Origin: Stomoxys calcitrans | Lineage: Eukaryota > Arthropoda > Insecta > Diptera > Muscidae | Direction: 5' to 3' | DNA: 64,000 nucleotides | NCBI RefSeq assembly: GCF_963082655.1 | Contig: NC_081552.1 | Coordinates: 190,228,075-190,292,074 of the forward strand | Shown here: piece by piece, positions 31,380 through 43,660 of the stretch | How positions within the stretch are numbered: the first letter of the stretch is position 1 | How the letters are laid out: each line of letters begins with the position of its first letter | Notes under the pieces: generated by a model | Seen by the model: the letters and a program-made list of their open reading frames with translations, nothing else | Told to the model about the DNA's origin: nothing | Databases searched by the model: none | Program-made: the position numbers and the translations under genes

Positions 31380-31938
31380 TTGTTAGTTGTGTAGTACGGC
31401 TCACACGAGATTCGACAGATACCCATTCACATCCATCCATCTGTTCATCCGTCAGATGGCAATTTAACAATAACGTCGAAGCAACAATCACGCGCTGCGC
31501 GATTCGGTCGGTCGGTGTGACAACAAAATCGTTAAAATAACAGAAAAAAAGTAAGAAAAAAACAGCAAAAGAAAAGCACGCGTATTTTGCAATAATTGAC
31601 GAACCAAAACATGCTTCACGTTCCGCTGTTCATTTGTGTTCCCAGGTGTTGATATTTTTTTTTTTTTGATCATCAAAAGTCATCGAAAGAATTTCAAAGC
31701 AAAATAAAAAAAAAAAAAAATAATCCAAAAGTGATTTACAGCAAACAAAAGGCAAGCTAAAAAGGCGATCAATATCAAGAAGAAGAAAAAAATATTAAAA
31801 AGCCTGTTTTAAGTTTAAAGAAAAAAAACTAAGTGAAAAAAAATATTCATTAGAAGATTAGTTTCAAGTGCCTCTTCTAGTATTTGGTTTTTATCAACGA
31901 AAATGCTTTTGTGATTTGTACAAAAATTGAAAGAAAAG
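31380..31938 (+). ncRNA. Candidate alternative first exon (5'UTR) with donor
   Basis: A CpG-containing start (cacgcgctgcgcgattcggt, cggtcggtgtgac near 31490-31520) gives way to an A-rich leader typical of fly neural-gene 5'UTRs (aaagtgatttacagcaaac, aaactaagtgaaaaaaaat). It ends AAAAG|GTAATT at 31938/31939, a plausible donor. Only tiny frames are present (ATG at 31902 stops after three codons), so it would be untranslated. It lies between the two ratchet sites on the same strand, as expected for an internal promoter of the same gene. This is inference from composition and splice signal; transcript data would be needed. Confidence 0.35.
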
Positions 31939-32502
31939 GTAATTTTTTTTTGGTTTTACGCCCTGCTGGGCCTAACGAAAATTATTTTAATTTCAAAATT
32001 TTCAAAATTATGACAAATGATGGCGGAAAACTATCTTTTAAATTATTGTACCTATGTACGCGCACATGTGCTGATGTGCATTGCAAATGGGTGAGCAAGT
32101 GAGCCGAACAGTGCGAGAGCAGAGGAGCCTTTTGTGAGGGCTAGGTTAGGAATTGTGAATTGGTTTGAATTAAAAAACAAACAAATAAGCCATCCAACAA
32201 ATTGTTATGTTGATTATGTATTTCCTCAGTGAACATCAATTAAACAAATAAAAAACTACACTCACATAATAATTAAGAACAATTATTATTCGGGGCTTAC
32301 CCATGAGTTGGAGCCAACCCTCTATATTTCTCTCACACGTCATAAAACACTCGAAAAAATTTCAGTGTGCATTATAATGGGTGCATCTTTAGTTTTTGAA
32401 TGACAATCTTAAACGAAATATAAGGTGAACAGGTGGCCAAAGGGGGTTTAACCTGCACTCTAATGTCAATATTGACTGTGGCCCAAATGACACAAAGAAA
32501 TC
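31939..32502. other. Unique intron-like DNA
   Basis: Begins with the candidate donor. Contains no known repeat until the DINE-like header at 32503. The small frame 31884-32102 (+) has no recognised motif. Confidence 0.4.
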
Positions 32503-33395
32503 AAGTAAGAGCGTGCTAACAGTTCGGCCGGGCCGAATCTTGGGAACCCATCACCATGAATTCTGCAAAAATATGTGTTATAGACCTATTTGGACAGTAC
32601 TTATCGCAGTTATTGAGAGTTATAACAAAACACTATGTTCAAAATTTCAAGCTCAAGAAGTCAAATCGGGAGATCGGTTTATATGGGAGCTATATCAGAT
32701 TTTTGACAGAACATTATGCACAAAATTTCAGCCGAATCGGATGAAAATTGAGGTTTTCAGGGACTCAAGCGATCAAATCGGGAGATCGGTTTATATGGCA
32801 GCTATATCAGGTTCTTGACCGATTTGGACCGTACTTAGTACAGTTGTTGGAAGTCATAACAAAACACTATGTGCAAATTTTCAGCCAAATCGGATGAAAA
32901 TTGTGGCTTCCAGGGGCTCAAGAAGTCAAATCGGGAGATCGGTTTATATGGGAGCTATATCATGTTCTTGACCGATTTAAACCGTACTTACCGTAGTTAT
33001 TGGGAGTCAAAACAGAACACCATGTGCAAAATTTCAGCCAAATCGGACAAAAATTTAAGCTTCCAGAGGCTCAAGAAGTCAAATCGGGAGATCGGTTTAT
33101 ATGGGTCCTATATCCAAATCTGAACCGATATGGCCCATCTGCAATCCCCGACGACCTACATCAGTATAAAGTATCTGTGCAAAATATCAAGCGGCTGTGC
33201 AAAATATCAATACAGCTATCGTGATTTCGAGAGACAGACCGATGGAAGGACGGACGGACGGACATGGCTAGCGAATCAAAATTTCTAGACAATCAAAAAT
33301 ATATATGCTGGATGGGGTCCTAGAACAATTTTTCGAGGTTTTACAAACGGCATGACTAGATTCGTATACCTCCGTCCCATGGTGGTGGGTATAAA
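32503..33395 (+). repeat. Complete DINE-like element
   Basis: One of the cleanest copies. Header gagcgtgctaacagttcggc, cgggccgaatcttgggaacc, catcaccatgaattc. About four units with gggagatcggtttatatggg, gctatatcaggttcttgacc and ttgttggaagtcataacaaa. Tail gagacagaccgatggaagg, acggacatggctagcgaatc, atatatgctggatggggtcc, gaggttttacaaacggcatg, ending catggtggtgggtataaaaa. Ends are inverted relative to each other. Confidence 0.85.
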
Positions 33396-34762
33396 AACAT
33401 GTCAACACGTTATAAGATCGGCCGTGCCGAACTTTTGATACCCACCACCATGGATATATTTATCATCAAAATTTATTATAACACCACTACACATTAATAT
33501 CCAAATTTAGTCCGGTCTTAAGCATATTTGTTTCAAGTGCCAGGAAGCTCTTTACAAGTAATAGTTCGAAACTTCAGCGAAATGGGGAAATAAGTGCGCC
33601 GTTCATGTGATTGAGCCCTATTCGGTGCTAAGTTCGGCCGGGCCGAATCTAATTTATTTACTGATTCAGACCATAATTGACACGCATGTTGAAGGTCATG
33701 CGAGAAATCGGTGTACAAAATTTCAGCCAAATCGGACAGGAATTGCGCCCTCTAGAGGCTGAAGAAGTCAAGATTCAATATCGGTTTATATAGCAGCTAT
33801 ATCAAGTTATGGACCAAATTGAACCATACTTAACACAGTTGTTGAAAATCATATCAAAACACCTCTTGCGAAATTTCAGCCAAATCAAATGAGAATTGCG
33901 CCCTCTAGTCGCTTAAGAAGTCTAATCGGGAGATCGATTTATATGGCAGGTATATCAGGTTTTGAACCGATTAAAACCATATTTGGCACATATCAAAACA
34001 CTTCTTGCAAAATTTCAGCCAAATCGGATAGGAATTGCGCCCTCTAGTGACTCAAGAAGTCACGATTCAATATCGGTTTATATAGCAGCTATATCAGGTT
34101 ATGGACCAATTTAAACCACACTTAATACAGTTGTTGGAAATCATGTCAACACACCTCTTGCGAAATTTCAGCCAAATTGGATAGGAATTGCGTCCTCTAG
34201 TGACTTAAGAAGTCAAGATCCATGATCGGTTTATATGGCAGCTATATCAGGTTATGGACCGATTTGAACCATACTTAGCACAATTATAATAGTCATAACA
34301 AAACATCGGATAGGAATTGCGACCTCTAGAGGCTGAAGAAGTCTAGACCCAAAATCAGTTTATATGACAGCTATCTCAGGTTATGGACCGATTTAAACCA
34401 TACTTAACACAGTTCTTGGAAATCGTAAAAAAACAACTCGTGCGAAATTTTAGCCAAATCGGATAGGAATTGCGCCCTCTAGTGACTCAAGAAGTCAAGA
34501 TCCAAGATCGGTTTATATGGCAGCTATATCAAAACATGGACCGATATGACCCATTTACAATCTCAACTGATCTACACTAATAAGATGTATTCTTGCAAAA
34601 TTTCAACCGGCTAGCTTTACTCCTTCGAAAGTAAGCGAGCTTTCGATAGACAAACAGACGGACATGGCCAGATCGACTTTAAATGACATGACATACTTTA
34701 TGAGGTCTCAGATACTTTATGGGGTCTCAGAGGAATATTTCGAGCAGTTACAAACAGAATGA
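33396..34762 (+). repeat. Two abutting DINE-like elements
   Basis: A first header (cacgttataagatcggccgt, gccgaacttttgataccc) starts right after the previous tail but breaks off. A second header (ggtgctaagttcggccggg, ccgaatctaatttatttact) is found at about 33618. The body has six or seven units (atcggtttatatagcagc, tatatcaggttatggacca, attgcgccctctagtgactc). The tail ends at about 34762 with cgagcagttacaaacagaat and gacgaattta. It then meets a minus-orientation element. Confidence 0.8.
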
Positions 34763-35515
34763 CGAATTTAGGGTCCTAGGCCCATAAAAGCCACATAAAT
34801 TATCCGATTTTGCTGAAATTTGAGAAAGTGATTTGTGTCAGGTCAGTCGATATCGTTCTTCAATTTGGCCCCGATCGGTCTAGATTTGGATAAAGCTGCC
34901 ATATAGACCGATCTCCCGATTTAAGGTCATGGGACCAAAAAAGGCGTATTTATTGTCCGGTTTCACCGAAATTTGGGACAGTGAGTTAAGTTAGGCCCTT
35001 CGACATCTTTCTGCAATTTGGCCTAGATCGGTTCAGATTTGTATATAGCTGCCATATGGACCGATTTCTCGGTTTCAGGTTTTGGCCCCATACAAAGCAC
35101 ATTTATTGTCCGATGTCGCCGGAATTTGGGAGAGTGAGTTGAGTTTGGCTCTTCAACATTCTTTTTTAATGTAGCCCAGATTGGTTTAGATTTGGATATA
35201 GCTGCCATATAGACCGATCTCTCGATTTAAGGTCTTGGGCCCATATAAGACGCATTTATTGTCCGATGTCGCCGAAATTTGGGACAGTGAGTTAAGATAG
35301 CCCCTTCGACATTCTTCCTCAATTTGGCTCAGATCAGTCCAGATTTGGATATAGCCGCCATATAGACCCATCTCTTGGGGCCATACAAGACGCATTTATT
35401 GTCCGAATTATGACGAAAAGTGTTTTAAGTATATACCTGAGCTTGCGGGTATCCAAAGTTCGGCCTGGCTGAACTTAACGGCGTTTTACTTGTTTTTTAT
35501 TGTATGTGCTTCCAG
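34763..35515 (-). repeat. DINE-like element, minus orientation
   Basis: Reversed units (gggtcctaggcccataaaag, atagctgccatatagaccga, tctcccgatttaaggtc, ttattgtccgatgtcgccg; about four) end in the reversed header (gtatccaaagttcggcctgg, ctgaacttaacggcgtttta, cttgttttttattg). With the preceding element it forms a tail-to-tail inverted pair, but without the reversed tail. Confidence 0.8.
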
Positions 35516-37200
35516 CTTAGACCGATGGGTTTTTATACCCACCACCATAGGATGGGTGTATACTTGTCTAGTCATTCCGATTGTAACACCTGGGGGCCGC
35601 CCCAACCCCTTTAAAATAGGTTTGTTTGACGATCATGACAATATGGGACTCAAATGAAAGGTATTCGGGAGTAGATTACGAATAGGATCAGGAAGTAGGA
35701 ATAGGCTTTATAATTTATTGATAACGTAAGGGGCGGACCCTTCACCGTTACCCCAAAAACACAACCCAAAATCAAAAGTTGATCGATAAGGACAATATGA
35801 GTATCAAATGAAAAGTATGCGGAGGTTGATAACGAATCTGGCATACAAATGCATGTCGAAGAAGAAGTAGGAGGTCACCCACCCCCACAAAAACGCCTAA
35901 AATGGGCACATTAGCCAATCACCGATATATGGGACTCGGTTTCTTTCTTCCAGAACCTGAAGCAGAACCGATTTTCTCGAAATTTTCGTATATTGTGTAA
36001 GGTGGTCTGGAAGGAAACATAGGTTATATAATTTTTTTGGGTATCGTAAGGGGGACGGACCCTCCCTCTTATGCCAAAAACACAACCCAAAATCAAAAGT
36101 GGACCGATCAGGACAATAAAGGTGTCAAATGAAAGGTATTAAAGAGTAGAATACGAATATGGTATACACATTTGAGTCTAAGTACCCTTCGGGGCGACCC
36201 AACCCTAAAACTCCCCCAAACAGACATATTGGACGTTCATTTTAATATGGGGCTCAAATGAAAGGTATTCGGGAGTAGATTTTGAATCTGGCATACAAAA
36301 TCAGATCGAAGTATGGGGGGTACCACCACCCCTCAAAAACGCCATTAGACCCATTATGACTATATGATACTTGGCTGAAACGATTTTCTTAAAATATTCA
36401 TAGATTGTGTACGGTTGTCTAGAAGGAAACATAGATATCGGATGGAGGCGGACCCTCCCCTTCCCCTTGCCCCAAAAACGCCACCCATATCCGAAAGTGG
36501 TCCGATGGGCACAATAGGGGTATCAAATGAAAGGTATAGGAGACCAGAAAACGAATATGGTATTATAATTTGGGTCCAAGTTCTCAGCGGGCCAACTCCA
36601 CCAAACCCCAAAAGTCCTCTTAACAGCTATATTCGAAGTTCATGTCAATATGGGACCCAAATGAAAAGTATTAGGCAGTAGATTACAAATATTGCATAAA
36701 ACATTAGGTCCAAGTAATGGGAGGTCGCCCACCCCCCAATACCTCCAAATGGGCATATTAGCCGAACATAGCTATATGGGACTCAAATGAAAGTTATTAG
36801 GGAGTAGATTACGAATATGACATTAAAATTTGGTTCAAGTCTAGGTGGCGCATTTCCTCCTAAAGATACGTCAAATGGGTTATTTGACCCCATTATGACA
36901 ATATGGGACTCAAATGAAAGGTATTTGAGAGTAGAAAACGAATTTAATATCCAATTTTGGAGCCAAGTGTTTTGGGATACGTCCTAAAGCACCCGCCAAA
37001 CTGAACTTAATTTGCGTTGGGAATAAAGAACGAATTTGATATCTATTTCCAGTGGGGCCGCCCCAGCCCCAAAACACCTTCCAAACGGTTCATATTTACC
37101 GGCCATGGCAATATGGGGCTGAAGTTAAAGGGATTTGGAAGTGCAGCACGACTTTGATATCCATATTTGAGTCAAAATGTCTGAGGTGCCATCCCTTCCC
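35516..37200 (+). repeat. Repeat C long tandem array
   Basis: Begins with a reversed DINE-like tail fragment (acccaccaccataggatggg, ctagtcattccgattgtaac), then about twelve diverged units. Unit blocks: gacaatatgggactcaaatg, aaaggtattcgggagtaga, acgaatatggtat, a tggtccaagt-type link and a ggcgaccca(a/c)cccc-type C-rich spacer with cccaaaa. Units vary from about 100 to 170 bp. No coding signal. Confidence 0.8.
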
Positions 37201-37495
37201 TAATGAGAACATTACACTGAGGAAGAACATTACCACCAGGAACCGAAAAGGGGTAAATTCTCACACATCAATGAGTGCTTCCCGATTCAAGATCAAACTC
37301 AACGATAAGGGAACTTTTTTTTATAGTCGAGTCCAAGCGGCGTCCCGCAGTGCGACACCTTTTTGGGGAAATTTTTTTAAATGACCATGCATGGCATTGT
37401 ACCTCGCAAATGTCGCCAACATTAAGAAGGGCTAAACACCGCTTTGTCGAATGTTCTCGCCAGGATTCGAATGCGTTCAGCGTCTTAGGCTACAA
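37201..37495 (-). mobile_element. SINE, diverged copy
   Basis: Minus strand: caatgagtgcttcccgatt, tatagtcgagtccaagcgg, cgcagtgcgacaccttttt, caaatgtcgccaacattaa, a head with gttctcgccaggattcgaat and cgttcagcgtcttaggc. A short insertion duplicates tgcatggca near 37385. Repeat C resumes for about 75 bp (gaattcgatatccgcattca) before RTE copy 4. Confidence 0.8.
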
Positions 37496-37572
37496 TGGCA
37501 CGAATTCGATATCCGCATTCAGGGCAAAGTGTCCCCCCGCTAAAAATATATTACAGAGTTACAGAAGGCACA

Positions 37573-39440
37573 GATGCTGCTAAAGCCAAGAATGCGGTAT
37601 ATAGAGCAACCCTGCAATCAGTAGCAACGCGGGGGAGAGGTATCGGGAGAAAAGGAGAGAGGAGAAACGTCTATTCCGCAGAAAGAAAAAGGAAATGTAA
37701 AGACGTGAGTATGAGCGTATTGAGATGTACAGAAGTCAGAATGAAGTCCGAAAATTCTACCAAAGAATTAAACATCAACCCGATTGCTCTGGTGCAGGCA
37801 CATCCTCCTGCAGAGACAAAAAAGGAAATCTGGTAACTGACACAGACAGCATGCTGAGGATATAGAAAGAACATTTTACCCAGCTGCTAGTGTCCGACGT
37901 TGGCGGCGAAGAGAATACCGCGGAACCAATCCCTGATGATGGTAAAGAATGTTTACCTCCTAGTCAGAATGAGGTCCAACTTGCAGTGACCCGACTAAAG
38001 AACAACAGGGCAGTAGGAGCCGACGGGTTACCCGCTGAACTATTTAACACCGTAGGCGACACGCTCATAATTTGTATGCATCAGCTTATCTGTGCAATCT
38101 GGCTAGAAGAACGCAAACCCGATGATTGGAACCTCAGCATACTATGTCCCGTACACAAGAAAGGAGACAAGACGTAATGTGCCAACTACAGAGGAATAAG
38201 TCTTCTCCCCATCGCATATAAGATACTCTCGAGCGTACTGTGTGAAAGATTAAAACCTAAAGTCAATGAGATAATTGGGCCCTATCAATGCGGCTTTATG
38301 CATGGTAAATCCACACTAAGCCAAATCCTGGAAAAGACCCGAGAAGGACAAATCAACACCTGACATCTCTTTGTTGACTACAAAGCCGCCTTCGATACTC
38401 CTTTAAGTTCAAAGGTATTTCAAGCCATGTCTGAGTTTGGTATCCCTGCAATATTAATAAGACTTTGCAGGATGACACTTGCTGATAAGAATAGGAAAGA
38501 ATCTCTCCGAACCATTTAATACCAAACGAGGTTTCAGACAAGGAAACAGCCTATCATGTGATCTCTTTAATATCCTGCTGGAGAAGATTATACGAGATGC
38601 AGATGTGAATAGATATGGCACACTAATCACAAGAGAATACATGCTACTCGGCTATGCCGACGATATTGACATCATAGGTTGGTCACCGGAAGTAGCAACT
38701 GCAGCCTTTGAAAGAATCGAAAGAGAGTCAGTGAAAATGGATCTAGCAGTAAATGGAGATAAGACGAAATGGATGGTTTCAACTCCCAAAACACCTTGTA
38801 ACCGAGCAGATAACGACAATGGAGAAAGTTGGGAACCACAACTTTGAGATAGTCAGTAACTTTATCTACCTCGGCATCGCTGTAACCGAAACGAATGACA
38901 CCAGTTTTGAGATAAAGCGAAGAATAACACAGGCAAACAGATGCTACTTTGGACTAAGTAAGCAGTTTAGAAACAAGGCCATCTCTCGACAGACGAAGAC
39001 TACACTTTACAAGACACTGATACTACCCGTGCTGTTATATGGTTCTGAAGCATGGGTACTTGGGTGAAAGCAGATGAGGCAGTACTTGGAGTATTTGAGA
39101 GAAAGATTCTTTGTAAAATATATGTACCAGTTTGCGTTAATGGAGAATATAGGCGACGTATGAACCAGGAGCTGTATGACGACGATAGCATAGTTACACG
39201 CATCCCAATACAACGGCTGCGTTGGCTAGGTCATGTTGTCAGAATGGATGAAGAAGCTCCAACAAAGAAGTCATTTGAAGGCAAACACGGTGGCACACAC
39301 AAGCCGGGAAGACCAACAGCCCGATGAAAAGATCAAATGGTGGGAGACACCTCGAAACTTAATGTCAGAGCGCAGAAGATCGAGGCGCTTAGAACGCTAT
39401 TCTACGTTCGGCTAGTGGAACAAATATTCTGTCATAGTAA
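37573..39440 (+). mobile_element. RTE-type LINE remnant, copy 4
   Basis: Linker and RT are nearly continuous in sequence, though in several frames. It carries RLKNNRAVGADGLPAELFN (about 38000), DDWNLSILCPVHKKGDKT (about 38120), NYRGISLLPIAYKILSS (about 38190), GPYQCGF-like (about 38280), FVDYKAAFDTPLSS (motif A, about 38370), FRQGNSLSCDLFNILLEK (about 38530), LLGYADDIDIIGWSPEV (about 38645), LAVNGDKTKWMVSTPKT, LILPVLLYGSEAW and RLRWLGHVVRMDEEAPTKK (about 39215). Stops and frame changes are at about 37866, 38176, 38362 and 39060. It serves as the reference for the internal deletion in copy 1. No endonuclease. Confidence 0.85.
38479..38847 (+). pseudogene. RTE reverse transcriptase palm fragment with intact YADD
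   Basis: A 122-codon frame from IGKNLSEPFNTKRGFRQGNS through YADDIDIIG to KTKWMVSTPKTPC, where a frameshift ends similarity. Motif A is in another frame upstream. It represents the most complete copy of this RT palm on the plus strand. Confidence 0.75.
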
Positions 39441-39689
39441 GTGAAGAAGGCGAAGTGGGCCCGGTTCTGCTAGTCTTATTATAAAACTTAGATATCCGCT
39501 TAGATAAGCACATTTTCAAAGATTTTGGAGGGTATTTAAGTGGTCTCTTAATAGTGTATTGGCAAGCAAATGTCACCTCCGAAGGGTCATTTTATGGTCT
39601 CAGTAACCACAATTTTTCATAAAAAATTTCATAGTTGCAGAAAGATTTGGAGAAATTTTCAATTTGGAAAAAAGTGGGTTTAAGCGGAT
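39441..39689. other. Unique DNA between RTE and DINE-like tail
   Basis: No recognisable domain. It may include the decayed body of the DINE-like element whose tail follows, but the usual unit blocks are not visible. Confidence 0.35.
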
Positions 39690-39872
39690 TACTTTATTCG
39701 TTGGACAGCTAACGTATTTTCACAGACGAACGGATATGGCTAGATCGAATTAGAATGTCAAGACTATGAAGCTTATATGTACTTAATGGGGGCCCAGATC
39801 AATGTTTCGAAGTGTTACAAACGGAATGACTAGATTAGTCTAACCCCTGCCATCCTATTGTGGTGGGTATAC
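39690..39872 (+). repeat. DINE-like element, tail only
   Basis: gacagctaacgtattttcac, agacgaacggatatggctag, atcgaattagaatgtcaag, tcgaagtgttacaaacggaa and tcctattgtggtgggtatac. It has the 3' module without tandem units. Confidence 0.7.
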
Positions 39873-41149
39873 AAGTTCTATGCTTTCATATGCAATAAGA
39901 CTCAAAATAAGCAGCTTTACAACTTTGTTACACTTCTCTTTGGACATTTCATTGTTGGCTTGTGGCCCATAATGCTCGCTATATACCTGAGTCCCATATG
40001 GCAAAGATTGCTGGCTTATAGCCAATTTACGAAGCAATTAAATGCAATTTGGGTAATTTTTATAAATTTTATGTGCTATACTCAATCATAGCCCTAATCC
40101 GTGTATAGTCTGTATAAATTTCGCATTATCGCGCTGTGTAGAATAAAACAATAAAGCCACAGCATAAACAACGTTTGCGTTTGTTTTAAGCATTCGCAAA
40201 GGTGTGACGATAACAAGAATATAATAAATAAAAAAAATAAATAAATGTTTAATAACAGATATGCATAGAAATGACACATGTCGTTAATGCATTGCAACAA
40301 CAACAACAACAGCAACAACAGCAACAACAATTACAATGGCAATATTTTTAAATTGAATTTTTCGAGTTGCTCTTTAAACAGTAGATTAAACTTTTGATAG
40401 ATTTGTATTTTGTTTGGTATTGTTTGTGATTTTTTGCTTCTTCGTTGTTTTTTTTTTTTTGGTATTCTGACAAGCTTCACTCTTTCACGATAGATTCAAT
40501 CACTGAAAGTGTTTACTATAGCAAAAAAAAAATAAAACACAACACAAATATGAAGAGTAATCCGCTGCTGCTACACTCAAAATAAAATGTCTGATCACCC
40601 AGAAGTTTTTAGTTGGCTGACAAGCTGAAGTAAGATTGATGATTATGCCAGGTATCGTATATGTGTCATGTCTACAAAAAAAAATTGATAAGAGTTTAAT
40701 GTAGAACAATTTAAAAACCCAAAGAGGGTGATCTAATAGCTAGAAGCCAACTAGGGGGGGAGATAAACTCTTTTTGGTAATTTTTAATATTTTATGTGTG
40801 CCTATTGAATACACTGAAAAAAAAACAGAAAAATATCCTTTTGGAGAGTGAGAACATCCATGAGTTATAAACGGACAACAACAACCTTAAAACAGAAGGA
40901 TATTTAAATATGTGTTTTATTTTATAAAAATTTTTCCTTTTCAAAAAATCCAACTTTTTTTTGAAGTTGGAGTCTTGAAACTCTAAACATTGGATTTTTT
41001 TTTAAAGTTAGAATTTGGGCTGTCATTGCTTGAGTAAAATAAGATTCAGTCAGCTAGCAAAACTGGAACTTCTTATCCATTGATTTGAGAATTCTTTCTC
41101 ATGCAAACAATGCTTTCTAATTACTAACCTTAATTGAATATTTGTTCCA
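39873..41149. other. Unique intron-like DNA
   Basis: Has a (CAA)n microsatellite at about 40296-40330, poly-A and poly-T runs, and a T-rich (aaaaaaaaa) spacer near 40520. Small minus-strand frames here are Leu/Phe-rich artefacts of CAA and AT repeats. No transposon family recognised. Confidence 0.4.
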
Positions 41150-41371
41150 TTAGCCGAACATAGAATAGCGTTCCAAGCGCCTCGATCTTCTGCGCTCATT
41201 CTAAAATATCTGACACCAAGTTTCGAGGTGTCTTTTGGTCTTCCCGGTTAGCGTGTACCACCGTGTTTGCCTTCAAAGGACTTCTTTGTTGGAGCTTCTT
41301 CATCCATTCTGACCTAGCCAACGCAGCCGTTGTATTGTGATGCGTGTAACTATGCTTACGTCGTCATTCAG

Positions 41372-41944
41372 CTAATACAGCTCTCCATTAACGCAAACTG
41401 TTGCATATATTTTACGAAGAATCTTTCTCTCAAATACTCCAAGTACTGCCTCATCTGCTTTCACAAGTACCCATGCTTCAGAACCATATAACAACACGGG
41501 TAGTGTCAGTGTCTTGTATAGTGTAATCTTCGTCTGTCGAGAGGTGGTCTTGTTTCTAAACTGCTTACTTAGTCCAAAGTAGCATCTGTTTGCCAGTATT
41601 CTTCTTCGCTTAATCTCAAAACTGGTGTCATTCGTTTCGGTTACGGCGATGCCGAGGTAGATAAAGTTACTGACTACCTCAAAGTTGTGGTTCCCAACTT
41701 TCTCTACTGTCTTTATCTGCTCGGTTGTGCAAGGCTTTTTGGGAGTTGAAACCACCCATTTCGTCTTATCTCCATTTACTGCTAGACCCATTTTCACTGA
41801 CTCTCTTTTGATTCTTTCAAAGGCTGCAGTTACAACTTCCGGTGACCAACCTATGATATCGATATCGTCGGCATAGGCGAGTAGCATGTGTTCTCTTGTG
41901 ATTAGTGTGCCGCATCTATTCCAACACGATATTAAAGAGATCAC
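41372..41944 (-). pseudogene. RTE RT active-site and thumb fragment
   Basis: A 190-codon frame beginning just upstream of LLAYADDIDIIGWSPEVVTA and running through TKWVVSTPKKPC, NHNFEVVSNFIYLGIAVTE, SFEIKRRRILANRCYFGLSK and LTLPVLLYGSEAWVLVKAD to KIYATVCVNGELY. The YADD pair is intact. The N-terminal ten residues are out-of-frame sequence after the 26-bp deletion. Confidence 0.8.
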
Positions 41945-42841
41945 ACGATAGACTGTCTCTTTGTCTGAATTCTCGTTTGGTATTAAATGGTTCGGAGAGA
42001 TTCTTTCCTATTCTTACTGAGGAACGCGTATCAGCAAGTATCATCCTGCAGAGTCTTATTAATTTTGCAGGGATACCAAACTCAGACATGGCTTGAAATA
42101 CCTTTGAACGTAAAGCAGTATCGAAGGCGGCTTTGTAGTCAAGAAAGAGATGGTAAGTGTTGATTTGCCCTTCTCGGGTCTTTTCCAGGATTTGGCTTAG
42201 TATGGATTTACCAGGTCTAAATCCGCTTTGATCGGGCCCAATTATCTCATTGACTTTAGGTTTTAATCTTTCACACAGTACGCTCGAGATTATCTTATAT
42301 GCGATGGGGAGCAGACCTATTGCTCTGTAGTTGGCACATTACGTCTTGTCTCCTTTCTTGTGTACGGGACATAGTATGCTGAGGTTCCAATCATCGGGTT
42401 TGCCTTCTTCTAGCCAGATTGCGCAGATAAGCTGATGCATACGCCTTATCAGCGTGTCGTCTACGGTCTTAATAGTTCAGCAGGTAACCCGTCGGCTCCT
42501 GGTGCCTTGTTGTTCTTCAGTTGGGTCACTGCTACTTGGACCTCATTCTATATCATCATCAGGGATTGGTTCTGCGGTATCCTCTTCGCCGCCAATGTCG
42601 AACACTAGCAGTTGGGTAAAATGTTCTTTCCATATCCTCAGCATGCTATCTGTGTCAGTTACCAGATTTCCTTCTTTGTCTCTGCAGGAGGATGTGCTTG
42701 CACCAAAGCCATTGGTTTGATGTTTAATTCTTTGGTAGAAATTCCGGACTTCATTCTGACTCCTGTACATGTAAATTCGCTCACACTCACGTCTTTTCAT
42801 TTCCTTTTCTTTCTGCGGAATAGACGTTTCTCCTCTCTCCT

Positions 42842-43654
42842 TTATTCCCGATACCTCTGCTCCATCTGGTGCATTGCTACTGATTGCAGGGTTGCTCTAT
42901 ATGCCGCATTCTTGACTTCACTAGCATCTCGACACTCTTGGTCGTACCATGGGTTTTTTGGAGGAGTCTTCCGGTACCCAAGTACAGATTTCGCGGCATT
43001 TTCCATGGAGTGGGCAATAGTTTGCCACTGCGCCATTATATCATCGGAACAAGGAGAGCTTTCATCAAGCAGTTGGGTCAGTCGAGTGGAGTATGCCACC
43101 GCCATTTTTTGTGTTTGCAGCTTTTCAATATCCAGCTTCCGTGCAGTTTCAGATCGTACTTTCCTTGCCATGTTCAAACGGGTGCGAACCTTTGCTGCAA
43201 CAAGGTAGTGATCTGAATCTATATTCGCTCCACGGATCGATCGTACATCTAACACGCTGGATGAATGCCATCCATCTATCACAACGGGATCAATTTGATT
43301 TCTCGTGTTTTGATCGGGTGACAACCATGTGGCTTTGTGGATATTTTTATATTGAAATCTGGTGCTACTAACTACCATGTTTTTTGCCGCTGCGAAATCT
43401 ATCAGCCTCAACCCATTACTGGACGTTATCTCGTTGAGGCTAAGCTTTCCGACTGTTGGACCAAAAATGTCTTCCTTCCCTATAGTCGCATTAAAATCTC
43501 CCAGAACGATTTTAATATCATGGGCAGGGCAGCGGTCATATTCTCTCTCTAGGCGCTCGTAGAAAATATACTTGGTCTGCTCGTCTTTGTCATTCGTCGG
43601 TGCAAGGGCACAAATAAGGCTTACTATTCCTTTGTTTTTCATGGTAGTTCTCAT
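42842..43654 (-). pseudogene. AP-type endonuclease and linker of RTE element
   Basis: A 270-codon frame. Endonuclease motifs: VSLICALAPT, then IKIVLGDFNATIGKED (Asp and Asn of the active site), NGLRLIDFAAAKNMVVSSTR, FQYKNIHKATWLSPD, NQIDPVVIDG, SIRGANIDSDHYLVAAKV with the catalytic Asp-His pair. The N-terminal WNVRT/E motif part is absent, so this domain could not nick DNA. The linker to RT follows from RTRLNMARKVRSETARKLDI onward. The frame ends at about 42842 in a frame change. In databases such frames are often labelled as craniofacial development protein 2-like. Confidence 0.85.
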
Positions 43655-43660
43655 AGTTTT

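Larger units (their letters stand above)
41150..43660 (-). mobile_element. RTE-type LINE remnant, copy 5 (longest)
   Basis: Minus strand, about 2.5 kb from the middle of the endonuclease to near the 3' end. Order: AP-type endonuclease (43654-43150), linker with KNPWYDQECRDASEVKNAAY, FYQRIKHQTNGF, RT with the YADD box (about 41880), KMGLAVNGDKTKWVVSTPKK, LTLPVLLYGSEAWVL and the terminal HVVRMDEEAPTKK-like block (about 41280). A 26-bp deletion relative to copy 2 at about 41918 breaks the RT frame, and another short deletion lies near 42548. The N-terminal third of the endonuclease is missing. Confidence 0.85.

Noticed and set aside
42842..43654. Host gene for a craniofacial development protein 2-like protein
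   Set aside because: The frame is the endonuclease and linker of an RTE retrotransposon, repeated in five broken copies in the window.
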